DNA of 64,000 nt from Sorghum bicolor (lineage: Eukaryota; Streptophyta; Magnoliopsida; Poales; Poaceae): the NCBI RefSeq assembly GCF_000003195.3, contig NC_012876.2:58522407-58586406 (forward strand), read 5' to 3'. This document shows, piece by piece, positions 9,701 to 20,473 of this stretch (the first letter of the stretch is position 1; each line of letters begins with the position of its first letter). The position numbers and the translations under genes were made by a program. The notes beneath the pieces are model-generated. The model worked only from the letters and a program-made list of their open reading frames with translations, had not been told where the DNA came from and ran no database searches.

Positions 9701-11661
9701 TTATAGAGGATTGGTCTCCCAAAAAAAAAACTTCTTTGTAATACACATTATGTTCCATAAAAAAATGCATACTTATTCAAACTCATGTCTAAAGTTCTAA
9801 ATCTCGAGGTATAATTTGTTAAGCCAGGCTAAGCTAAGCTATTTCTATCCATGTACAGCTATAGTCCACTACAACCTCATTTAACTCTGCTACTGGCTTC
9901 TTGAGAAGCCATCCGCTAAAACATTGCTCAATTACAATTGGAAATCTTCTTTCTTAGAGTCAAAACAATAAGTTTGCTTAAATATATATAATAAAAGTTA
10001 CTAATACTCATATGATGCCCAATAAGTATCATCGAATCAATCATAAAATATTAAAGCATATGTTTATAATAAGTCTATTTGAAAATATATATTGGTACTA
10101 TGTGTTAGATTTATATATTGTATTTTCTCTTTTTGGAGGTTCTCCTTGCATATGTACACACCATATATATTTGCCCCTTTGGGCCTAGAATAGAGGCTTG
10201 GTTGGCCATGTTAGAATGAATGGCCAACCAAGCTTCTATTCTAGGCCCAAAGGGGCAAATATACATGGTGTATACATATGCAAGGAGAAGCTATGTTAGA
10301 ATGAATGGTCAACCAAGCCTCAAGCCTCTATTCTAGACTCAAAGGGGCAAATATACATAATGTGTACATATAGAAGAAGAACCTCCAAGAAAGAGAAAAT
10401 ACACATAACACATACTCCCTCCGTCCTTGAAAGCTGTAATTTTTAGTGTTGTCCTAAGTCAAACATTTACAATTTTGACCAAATTTATAGAAAAAATACT
10501 AAGATTTATAGTACCAAATTAATATTATAGAATATATTTTCATAAGATACTTATTTTATGTCATAGATATTAATAATCTTTTCTATAAAGTTGATCAAAG
10601 TTAGAAAAGTTTGACTGGCACGGATTGAGTTGAAGCTTTCGGGGACAGAGGGAGTATATACATAACACTATGAAGCGATATTTCCTTTATTTTTTTTCTT
10701 TTTAGATGGAGGGAGTATTTTTCAGAACTCTAAAATGCGTGGGGACTTGGGGTGGTCAGACCCTTTCCATTCCTGGCAAGTACTGGGCACTTCTGAGTTT
10801 TGAGGCTCCATTTGGACATATCCATGACTTCATATGGAAATAGGATGGACGCGGCAGCAAAAGACCGACAGAACCTTGCCATGTATAACTATGCCAAGAA
10901 CGAGTTCAATGTTTTCCCCTTTGTACGTAACGTACCTGGAGCTCGGTGGTGACGGGGTACTCGTCCATGTCGACGTAGTTCTTGTTGACGGAGTCCATGA
11001 TGAGCTTGTCGCACTCGGGCTCCATCCACGTGGTGACGAAGGACGCCAGGTTCAGCCTCGGGTTGCCGTCCAGCATCAGCTCGTCGCTGATGATCTGGTA
11101 CGCCGCCTCCCGCGGGATCGACCGCTCCGGCATCCGGTACCTGCGGCGAAGCAAAGCACCGGATGATCAGCACACGCACGCACGCAGAGGCCATCACCAC
11201 CAGCGGAGCAGAGGCAGCGAAACCGCCGCCGCCGCCACCCGCCGCCCGGATCTGGTCGGAAACTGCACGGCACGTCACCGCGGCAGGCGCTCCCGCACGT
11301 AGCGCGACGCGAAGGTGGAGGCCACCGCGTCGTCGTCCCGGCTGGAGCTCGCGTGCGAGAGCACCATGGCTGCCCGCTTGTGCCCGGATTCGTTCTCGCC
11401 TTTCTGTGGTGGGTGCTGGTGGTTTGTGAGTGCTACTGCTACTAATAATGGAATGGAAGCCGTGGTGTGTGTCTCGTGGCCAACCAGCGGCGTCCGCGGC
11501 GGGCTGGAGACGGAACTGCCACTACCAAAAGCAGGAAGGAAAGGAACTGGCTGACTGACTGACCGTGGGAGTGGGTCGCGGACGTAGCGGGACGCGAAGG
11601 TGGTGGAGCTCACCGGCTCGGCGTCCGTGCCGGGCCCCGTCGCGGCCACGCTAACCACCAT
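6706..11661 (-). CDS. GAD: glutamate decarboxylase (calmodulin-regulated, GABA synthesis)
   Basis: A PLP enzyme of the cytosol that decarboxylates glutamate to GABA. Coding exons, leftward: 11564-11661 (1a) or 11279-11367 (1b), 11140-10936, 8649-8449, 8360-8146, 7734-7481, 7390-7338, 7191-6706, all with GT-AG junctions and consistent phase. The protein is 503 residues with exon 1a or 500 with 1b, the usual plant length. Visible features are the family N-terminus TFASRYVR, the glycine-rich [16 protein letters not shown], and the cofactor-binding SGHK (Lys about 278 in the 1b form). A C-terminal tail with Trp flanked by basic residues ([15 protein letters not shown]) matches the plant calmodulin-binding domain, so Ca2+/calmodulin activation is expected. 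Both first exons encode a Met-Val start and join the same exon 2. The 2.3-kb second intron carries a foldback repeat and a Stowaway MITE. Confidence 0.96.
10098..10412. repeat. long foldback repeat in GAD intron
   Basis: The left arm (about 10098-10207) is complementary to two tandem copies of the right arm (about 10221-10289 and 10295-10402). The loop between the arms is only about 13 bases (ATGTTAGAATGAA), and that motif recurs between the two right-arm copies. The arms contain GCCCCTTTGGGCCTAGAATA and its complement. The outermost ends (TATTTTCTCTTT / AAAGAGAAAATA) also pair. A GAD pre-mRNA would carry this hairpin in its second intron. It is probably a MITE with an internal duplication. 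Confidence 0.8.
10415..10654. mobile_element. Stowaway-type MITE (Tc1/mariner-like)
   Basis: It begins CTCCCTCCGTCC and ends GGACAGAGGGAG, each end flanked by TA, the hallmark of Stowaway elements. It is AT-rich, 240 bases long, and lies in the second intron of the GAD gene beside the foldback repeat. Confidence 0.85.
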
Positions 11662-13087
11662 CGTTTTCGCTCGCGCGGTCTCGCTCGGCTCGGCCGGCGA
11701 TACCGACGGCCCCGCTGGATGGATGGAGAAGCTTGAGAGCGAGCGGGCTCCGGAATCGATTCGCTGAGCGGCAGACTAGCTAGGTGCGCGCGGTGTCGCT
11801 GGAGGCTGCCTGGCCCGGACCCCGGCGCGACGGGGACGTGGGGGGGTGTTGTGGTGGCGGATCGGGAGCCAGAGGTCGCTGCTCGGGGTGCCGCGCGGGC
11901 ATTTGTTTAGTGGCCGCGTCGCACACGTACGCGTGTCTCGTATGCCCCCCGCGCACGCGTCCGCGCGGCGAGGGGTCCGCGTGCCAGCCGATGGCGGCGG
12001 TTGTTTATTGCGGATCATTACCTGCGGGCCTCGATCACTCCTGCCTGCGTGTCGGCGGATCGTGGGCGCGAGGAAAGTGCCATCGATCGACTCCGGTGCG
12101 CCCACCGCCTATGCTGTCAAAGTGCCATCGATCGGTCAAGTTGCTGTGTGGCGTGAGTGTGCGTGGAGTGGACTCATCGCGAACCATGCATGAGTTCGGT
12201 CGTGTGTGGATGGGGGATGGGGCTCTGGAGTCTGGACTGGAGTGTTCTTGGTGAATCACGTACGCTGTGATGCTATGATATGCTATCGGATCGCACACTA
12301 GCAGTGACGGGTCACTACTCACTCGACGTAACGACGACAGATGTGTCGGCAGCAAAAACCACCAGAAACACGTATTTTCTAATCCATCTGTTAGTGTTTT
12401 GATTTTTTTTTTAATATGTAAATTTTGCTACTCCGTATGTAATATATATGGAACAAAACAAAGAGATTTTAATATAAATTAGAAGGGAGAGAGTACTACA
12501 GCTATTTTAAAACGACATCAATATGCATTGGTATCAAAAGCTGCCGTGGATGATGTCATTTTTATCGAAACGATTCCCGGCCGGTAGCCCCATTTCTACT
12601 ATTTCATCGTCCCTAGTTAATTGGTAGCCACTAGAATGGTTGCAGAGCAAGTAGAATAGAATGGTTCTATCTCTAGTTGGATACAGAGCAAGTAGAATAT
12701 AATAGTTTTGTCCCTATTTTTAGGAATAATGGAATGGTTCTATTCTCTCGTGTTTTTGGTTTAGAATGCTGGAGAACTTCTGCGGATCTAGGAATTTCCT
12801 AGAGCCTACACACCCACATAACAACGGATAACAAGTTCATATAAACATATCGACCACTGGTATAAGCCAAGTTTATAGCCATGATTGTTTCGAAAATTAA
12901 AATCACCATTCAGCATTACACATGAATATGCAAATATTAAAGCCTCATTTAGTGTACCTTTGAATACCTTGGGCTTCTTATTATAGTGCATAGAGTAGAC
13001 GGAGCCAATGAAGCTAAAAAAATATGTCTTCATTGACTCCTGTTCATTTTTAGAAGAAAGATAAAGTTGATTACTTGCTACAATGTA
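11662..13087. other. upstream region of GAD
   Basis: The first 700 bases are GC-rich and form the likely promoter and 5' UTR of the minus-strand GAD gene; I see no clear TATA box. Near 12600-12720 a roughly 50-base segment (GCAGAGCAAGTAGAAT) is duplicated. Around 12430-12500 there is a decayed Stowaway-like stretch (CTCCGTATGTAA to GGGAGAGAGTAC). No other gene is seen. Confidence 0.45.
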
Positions 13088-13346
13088 CTCCCTCCATCCT
13101 AAATTATAAGTCACTTAAAAAATCTTGGAGAGTTAAACTATCATAAGTTTGACCAAATTATATGATAAAATAATAATTATTATGATACCAACTAAGTATC
13201 ATTAGATTTTTCTTTAATTATATTTTTATAGTATACTCACTTTATGTTATAAATCTTAGTATTTTTCTTTATAATTTTGGTCAAACTTAAAAATACTTTG
13301 ATTCTTCAAGATTCTTGGAATGACTTATAATTTGAAATGGAGGGAG
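13088..13346. mobile_element. Stowaway-type MITE
   Basis: Starts CTCCCTCCATCCTAAATTAT and ends ATAATTTGAAATGGAGGGAG, flanked by TA on both sides. It is 259 bases, AT-rich and non-coding. Confidence 0.88.
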
Positions 13347-13617
13347 TACAAAGGAGGTAGAGCCGGAGCCAGTCGGACCAAAAACCAGTAAGGAAAAGGA
13401 GACGTCACCAATTGTCTAAATAATATATACATGACAATCAACTATGCATTAACAAATTGCCACACCAAAAGTTCAATATACAAGCCCTTAAGTTCTCAGA
13501 GCATCGATGAGTAGTAATTTGACTGTTGAGTGAAAATGGAAAGTTAATTATGAATTACTATAGCCGGTAGCTAGTACTATCCGCTGCTTGTCTAATTTCC
13601 TTTTTTAAGGCTTATGA

Positions 13618-14630
13618 GAGCATCTCCAACAGTTTATTATTTCTCATTTGCCAAATCCTGTGTTTTAGCAAGTTGTTACAATTATTTACCAAGTTGAAAA
13701 GAGGTCATCTCTAACAATTTGCTATATTTCACTTGCCAAATAAAAAAAAGATGGTTCACCAGATTCGGTTGTTGACCGGTACCCCGATGCCTTCCCTTCA
13801 TCGCGACCCTGGTTCTTCCCCTTCCATCGCATGAACAGGTCACCCGACGCCTTCCCTCCCTTCCCGTCGCGCCGCTGCAGGACCTCCTCCCGTCGTGCCA
13901 CAGGAACTCCGTCGGGGTCGGCTCGTTTCGTCGGGATCGACCCTAACGAGCATTTTGATTACGGTGGTGACAATGTCAAATCTGATCGTGGTCGAGCTCA
14001 TCGTATACTTGAAGAATATATTGACGCGCATAGATAGATTAAAAACAAGGAGACACATCAACAGTTGAAAAGAAGACCTCATCGAGCACCTATAGAACTA
14101 TCATCCAGATTTATACTCCTATGCTATATGAATTTTTATGGTATATACATTTATAGATTGAACAATTATATGTAATCGGTTTATTAGCTATGATTTTTAT
14201 TACCTATATATTTATATTTCATCAAGTGTAATCGGTGAACCATTGCAATGATTTCATGGTCCATATTTCATCAATTTTTTATTATACTTTTCTTGTCGTA
14301 TCTATGCCTGAGCTCTAATCAGCAGGAGCGTGGAGCGCTGTCCCATCAGCTGTCATAATCACCAAGCCATCATCGACGCTCCGTCCTTTGGCGCGTGGAA
14401 GTGGATGCATGCGGCGTGCGGGATATGATGGAAATCTCTAACTTCGGGCGGGAAAAAGCTCCGACAAACGCGGGTGAGCGATCGCGTGTAAATATACGTG
14501 CGTGGCTTCCACGTATAGCAAGTGGGATGAGATGGCAAGCAAGTTTAGCAAACGGTTGGAGAACATTTTTTCTATATTTTGCTAAATTTCAAAGTTTAGC
14601 AAGTCATATACCAAATTGTTGGAGATGCTC
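13618..14630. mobile_element. PIF/Harbinger-like non-autonomous element
   Basis: The inverted ends are GAGCATCTCCAACAGTTT and AAATTGTTGGAGATGCTC, with a 3-bp TGA flank on both sides (13615-13617, 14631-14633). It belongs to the same terminal family as 4318-5776 and 19893-20168. The 1-kb interior has a GC-rich patch near 13840-13940 and no transposase. Confidence 0.78.
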
Positions 14631-14649
14631 TGACGGGAAAGGAGCCCCT

Positions 14650-15100
14650 ACTCCAGCTTACATCAAATAAAGAAGATCAAGTTCAGTTACAAAAAGAAAC
14701 AACATGACAGAAGCAGGAACTAAAAAGGGGAATCTAAAGAATAGTAGTGCCCAAACTAAGGGCCTCCAAATTACATTAAGTTGTCTATCCATTCTTGAAT
14801 TTTGGGAAAGTATTTCCTCTTTGCTCTGCATAACAGCCAAAGGAACCCAGACTTGAAAATTCTTTTGCATCCTTGAATTGATGGTGGTACCTCCTTGAAC
14901 ATACAGTTGTGTTCTTGCTCATCCAAATTGCCCAACAGAAAAACAATGATTTCATAAATAAGCTTAGGTTGATCTCAGCTCTGAGGTGTTCTTTATATTC
15001 ATCCCAGAGTTCGCATTTTGGTGAAAATGAAGGGAGATCTATGAACAAGTGCTTGTCTATTGCTCCGTGAAACATGAGAATCACGAATCAAGTGATTGGT
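14650..15100 (-). mobile_element. 3' fragment of a LINE (L1-type)
   Basis: Reading leftward, the frame encodes the C-terminal tail of a plant LINE polyprotein: a Trp-rich SLFFCWAIWMSKN block, followed after a frame change by EVPPSIQGCKRIFKSGFLWL and a KRKYFPKIQEW-like end. Reverse transcriptase and endonuclease are absent, so this is a 5'-truncated dead copy, normal for LINEs. The frame change near 14880 shows decay. Confidence 0.65.
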
Positions 15101-15650
15101 TTTGGCATTGTTGCCTTTCACTGTGTCACGTGGTCACCAAGGAGAGCTCGGGCAGGTGCCCAGGGTTGCCGGGCCCTGGGTCCACCCAAGGTTCTGCATG
15201 TCGTTACAAGTCTCCAAGTACCTCAGTTTTTTCTGCTTTCTATATAAAAAAAATCTAATTCTAGATTTATAAAAATATATTATAAAAAACTTTGACTTTA
15301 GGTACAAAAACTATATTAGGTTTATTATTATAAAAAAATATATCTCATGATTAATCTAATCTATACCTACATATCATCTAATATTAAGTACAAAAACTTC
15401 TTCCTCCATCCATTGGTCCATCATTTTTCACTGTCACTACTCTTCTTCCGTCATTTACTTTGACTTTTTCGCTCATAACTCTTTTCTTTCAACCCTTGGT
15501 TTATCATCTCTCAGTTATAGTTGCAAAACTTTATTGGTGCTGCATTATTCATGTTATGGAATAGCCAGCAAAATCTGAGCCATGTGCGTCGAAACTTGGC
15601 ACGCACCCATGTGGCCTATTTTTTTTAACCTCACAATAGATATAGGTAAT
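15101..15650. other. intergenic, no gene recognised
   Basis: A short GC-rich stretch (15130-15190) is followed by AT-rich sequence. I see no coding signal or element ends. The last five bases (GTAAT) are the target-site copy of the next element. Confidence 0.4.
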
Positions 15651-18600
15651 TGTAACACTCTGGTGTTAAGCGAACTAAAACCTGACATGTCATCATGAGC
15701 ATTGCATCGTAAATTTGTTAAGCACACACTGATGCCCGAACTTAAAATAAGTTTAAATTTTGGTTGGATGTGCTTAAGAATTTAAGTGTGTTTACTTTAT
15801 GTATGGATGCTTGTTTTGGAGACCTTGGGTGATAGTTTTCCGAGAAGCTTAGGGGGGAAACCCTAGTTTTAAAAAACCCTAGATTTGCCCCTTTTGTGCA
15901 ATTCAAAAACCAAACACAATTTGAAGTTGAGTTTAAAAGCAAAGTTGTAGATCTTGTCAAGATGTACAACTTTGGTGTTTTGAGTTTTTGAAGATTTAGT
16001 ACAAAATCCAAAGTAATTTTGAAAATACAGATTTCTGGAAAATGTCCCCTTTTCCAATTTGTATCCCCAATTCAAAATCTATTTGGAATTTTGAAAAATG
16101 GTCAACATGAAAGTTGTAGGGCTCAAAAAGTTGAACGACTTTCATGTTGGAAGTTTTTCAAGTTGTTATGCAAAATCAAAAGTAATTTTAGAATTTCTGA
16201 TTTGCCCCAATTCAAAAATTTGATTTTCTTTGAATTGAGTTTGAATTTCAAAAATGTTTGGCCAATTTAGCTAATTTCCACTCAGAATTAGCTCTGGCCA
16301 CCAAAAGATGTTTTGTAGCTCACAAAATTTTACACAAGTTTCTTTTTGGTGAAAATTTGACTTCACTTCAACTTTTGGTCGATTTTCGCAAAAAGACAGA
16401 AAGGGGTAAATGGGGAAGAGGGGGATAAGCCTTGGCTTCTGTTCATGGCGGTGGACCGCCGAGCTTGAATCGGTGTTGCCAGCGTGTGAGCCACCGTTTT
16501 CCCTCGTCCAAGCACGTGCTCGCGTCCGTGGCGATGTGGAGCAGCTGCTGGCAACCTCGAGCGCGACGTGCCTTTCTCTCTTGCGCTCACCGACGTCGTT
16601 TTGCCACGGAGCACCGACGGGCAGCATGTCACTCCAATCCAAAATTCACCGCCACGGTTGATCCATATCCAAATTCACCGTGGGCATATCTTTGGTACAT
16701 CCTTGCGCATCTCCAGAACCCATCCTTCTGTTCCCTTTCGCACCAGAGCACCGGAATTCCTCGTTTCAATCCTCGCCGGAGTAAATCGCCGCCGAGTTCG
16801 AGTTTCTCGTGGTTGGCCCGTCTGGGCAACTCTCTGCTCTCTCTTTCTCTCGTCTTTGCTTCGTCATGACCTTGTGATGCTCATCGGCTCGTTCTTTTCT
16901 CCGTTGCTTCACAGCTGTCACCGGAACGTCGGCTTCTTCGTCGGAGCTCGCCGCCGGAGTCACTGGTCGCGTGGACGAGCAACACCCGGCTGTTCTCCGC
17001 TCCTTCTCTCTGCGTCAGCACACCCAGGGTGAGACGCCGATGCTTCCTGACCTCTTATTCCTATCTCTACCGGTCTAGAGCCACCGGCGTAAGCACCGCC
17101 GCGGCCATGTCCGCCGCCGCTCGTGGCCAGAGCTCGCTAGAGCAGTAGAGTGCGGGTTTGCTAGCTTGTTCGGTTGCGGGTTGCTTGCTGGTCCTCGTGC
17201 TCGCCTCAGTTTAGTTCGGGGTGGCCGGAGTTGCCCGGCGTAACCCACACCACCGCGTTCTGCCGCGCTCTGGTCAGCCGGGGTATCGGAGACCTCGTGG
17301 TTGTAAAGATGAGAAAGGGGAGGGGTTTGTTTGCGAAGCCGTAGACTCATGTGAATAGTTGGCTGGTCTGCGGGTTGGTTTCAAAGAAAGCCGAGGGCTT
17401 TTCTGCTAAACCGTCAGCGCGCGCGGGGGGAGGCCGGCTGGGCCAAGTCTTCGCGCGAGCTTGGGCCGAGCTTCTGGGCCGCAGTGGCACAGTAGCGTTT
17501 TCTTTTTCTTTTTCTGCAGTTTTTGAGTTATGTTTGATTTTATGTATTAAATCATGTGCTGGTTCAAAAATTGTGAAAATTTTTGTATAGCTTCCATAAA
17601 ATGGATAGAGCATAAGAAAAATGTTAGGTTTTATTTTCTGGTAATTTTCAGATATACATAAATTGCCTTTGTTTATTAATAGATAAACCTCCTATGATTT
17701 TTAATAAATTATGGGTATATCCAAAAATCATGAAATTTAATATGTGAACTTGTGTTACTGTTATCTAGCTTTAGGAATATTTTCAGCTCTTTTTGATAAA
17801 GTATGATCTGTTTAATAATAAAGCTATTTAAAATGCTTATAAAAGAAATAGAAATAATTAATCCCTTTAGGATTTGGGTGATATTTTGGATTGATTGACA
17901 ACCAGTGGTTACTTAACATAATATACTCCCTGGTTATGGTTTATTTTCATATAAATGATCTTTATGGTATGATGGATTCACAACATTGTTTAATAAAAAT
18001 AATAAAATTGATTTAGTAATAACCCATGCTTTGATAGCTAGATTAGTTTATTTCTTTACCATGAAGGTAAATTGTACTCGAGGTAGTCATGTTTGTTGTT
18101 GTCATCCAAGAACATGTAACCTGTCTTTATCATGCCATGAGTGTATCATAATCATGCATATGCACTTTTACGTATAGAATACGCTCCGGAAGAATCTGAT
18201 CCTCAGTGGGTTGCTTCCGAGTTTGTGGATCCTTCGGGTTTTGCTGAGTTGCCGAACTTCCCTTCCGGTCAAGGCAAGCCTCGGACATTAAACCCTATCC
18301 TTGTATTTTCATAAAGTTATTTATATCACTTGAGTTAATATGATGCATTAGGTGAGTAGGAGTTGAGTGAATCCTATTTGCTGCATTACCTACCTTGATG
18401 ATTTCCATATTAACCTTGATACTTGTTTTATGAAAATACTTAGTATGCTTAGCCCTGCTTATTAGATAAGTTTTCAAATGAGAAAGTTTGAAGGGTTGTT
18501 GTGGAATACTTTTAAGGTCAATACTGTTCAACTTGAGACCGGTCGGTGGACTTGCTTTAAGAATGGAGTCTTAAAGTAGTGTCTCCAACTGTGTCGATTA

Positions 18601-19682
18601 AGGACCGTTCCGTTGTTGGCCTGTTGTGATTGAGACCTTTGAGTACAGCCCACATGCGCTGGTAAGCCTTACCTATAGCTATTCCGATACTTGAGAACGG
18701 CTAACCGCGTACTGGGAGTGGAGAGATGGCGAGAGTAGCGTGTACCCACCTTACGGATCTGAGATGACCGGGAAACATCTAGATTGGCTGTAGGATGGTG
18801 GTGTACTGTACTCTCGGGTGACGCTGGACCCGTTCTTGTATGGGAGGATCTATAGAAACAGGTTGACATATGCAAGATTAAGTTCTACATATGTCGTGTG
18901 GTACTGAATCCCCAGCTGGGTTTAATCGATTCGAATCGCCGTGTTTCCTCGGATATGGAGCCTCAATCCTCACCCCATCATCGTAGTAATAAGTGAACCT
19001 TTGGTATAAGAAAGATATGGTATGCTTATGCAAGTTTGATAACAATTTTGGTTAGTCATAAATAATGATCTTGAGTTAAAACTTGAAAGTAGGTTTTACT
19101 CTTAGTAAGCTTTTATGCAAAAGAAATGCTTTGATCCTGTTAAGGTTTTACCTTGAATCCCTATAGCCTGCATACCTGAGTCTTCACCTCTTTTATAGTC
19201 GGTTAAGTCTTGTTGAGTACTTTTGTACTCAGGGTTTATTAACCCCTATTGCAGGTGAACCTTTTGATAATCCTTTTGATGGTCGTTGTTACTTTACTCT
19301 TGTGGAGGAGAGTGATGATGAGGAATCTGATGTGTGACCATGGGCAAGTAAAAACTTGTTGTGTGATCTATGGTTTATGTAATAATAAGTTCCGAACCTT
19401 TTGTGTACTAAATACTTATGGTTTGTAACCGTTGAACTTAAGTTTCAATCTATGTTATGTAACCTTTCCGCTTTTACTCTGATTTCCCTTATCTATGAAA
19501 TGTTGTAATACTGTGATGCTTGATGAGGGAATTCCTGAATAGCATGTAATGTGGATGATTCGGGTTTTCCGAGGACACCCGACAGACTTCTTGAGTTACT
19601 TGGAACTCGTACACGCCGATCGGAAGTCTTTGAGACAACGATGGGTGTATGTGGGCCACTTAATTCAGGAGGTTCTGCCACA
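15651..19682 (+). mobile_element. 4.0-kb solo LTR (Tekay/Del-like Ty3/gypsy) with target duplication
   Basis: The unit begins TGTAACACTCTGG and ends GGTTCTGCCACA, and is bracketed by a perfect GTAAT duplication (15646-15650 and 19683-19687). It contains no gag or pol. The simplest reading is a solo LTR left by unequal recombination. Its length and its TGTAACAC start resemble the 3-4 kb LTRs of Tekay/Del chromoviruses, but the clade cannot be proved here. A complete non-autonomous element is the alternative. Inside are a GC-rich 5' part with exon-like features and two acidic peptide-coding segments, listed separately. Confidence 0.8.
18177..19337 (+). other. two exon-like acidic peptide segments inside the solo LTR
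   Basis: Segment 1 (18177-18315) reads EYAPEESDPQWVASEFVDPS then GFAELPNFPSGQGKPRT and a stop further on. Segment 2 (19255-19337) follows a good acceptor (CCCTATTGCAG) and reads PFDNPFDGRCYFTLVEESDD then EESDV and a stop. Both have protein-like composition (acidic, aromatic, Pro/Gly turns) unlike the surrounding AT-rich DNA. They may be spliced together in a transcript from the LTR. I do not recognise a family, and no function can be assigned. Confidence 0.4.
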
Positions 19683-19892
19683 GTAATAGCCATCTATTTA
19701 AACCGAGTCAATTTCTTAAATGAGATTAGTCTTTTATTACAACTATAATTTATTCCGGGCCTTAGGGTTTAATTCAAATAAGGTTAGGTCATGCCCAACC
19801 AAATACACCACGATAACGAGCTAATTATGGGTCTTAGGGCCACATAACATGATGTACTTTTCCGTTGGAACATGTGAACAAAAGCCCTCTAA

Positions 19893-20168
19893 GAGCAACT
19901 CCAACAACTTTGCTATTCTTGTTATGGAGGCCTTTTAGAACTTCTATAGTAGAAAAATAGGCTCCAACAGACGTGCTATTTGGTTTTGTAAAATAGAAAG
20001 TTTGCTATCCCTTAATTTTCGCTGGCCATATATAGCCAACCACTGGCACTAGCTATCTGATAGCAAGGCTGTTGTGAACCTCTTCTTTTTTAAGAAGTTA
20101 TCTATTTTACAAAATGACTAAACATTAAAATTTGACTATTAAGTTTAATCAAACTCTTGGAGATGCTC
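19893..20168. mobile_element. PIF/Harbinger-like MITE
   Basis: Its ends GAGCAACTCCAACAACTTTG and AAACTCTTGGAGATGCTC are inverted, with a perfect TAA duplication (19890-19892, 20169-20171). At 276 bases it is non-coding and lies about 300 bases upstream of the polymerase epsilon subunit start. Confidence 0.8.
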
Positions 20169-20473
20169 TAAGGAAGTAAATTGGATAGCTTTGAAAATTA
20201 CCTTAGTCTAAATATCGATTGAGGGAGGCAAATCAAAGGTTAGATAGACTTTTTTCATGTGAATAAATATATCTCTAAGACCTCACAGCCATCCAAATTC
20301 GAAAAGCCTGTTGGGCTACTTTCATTTGGATATATCTCAGGCCCAACTGCTCTGGCCTTTTCAGAGACGCAAGAATACAAAACCGGAGAATCGCCAATTA
20401 TTATCCCGCCATCTCGCCCAAACCCCAACCCCGCTTTCCCGCCACACCCTCTCCCCCGCCGCCCCCCTCTCCC

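Noticed and set aside
16432..17032. Overlapping 145- and 154-codon frames in the GC-rich part of the 4-kb LTR
   Set aside because: They overlap in different frames, have no family-like motifs and lie inside a TG..CA repeat with target duplication.
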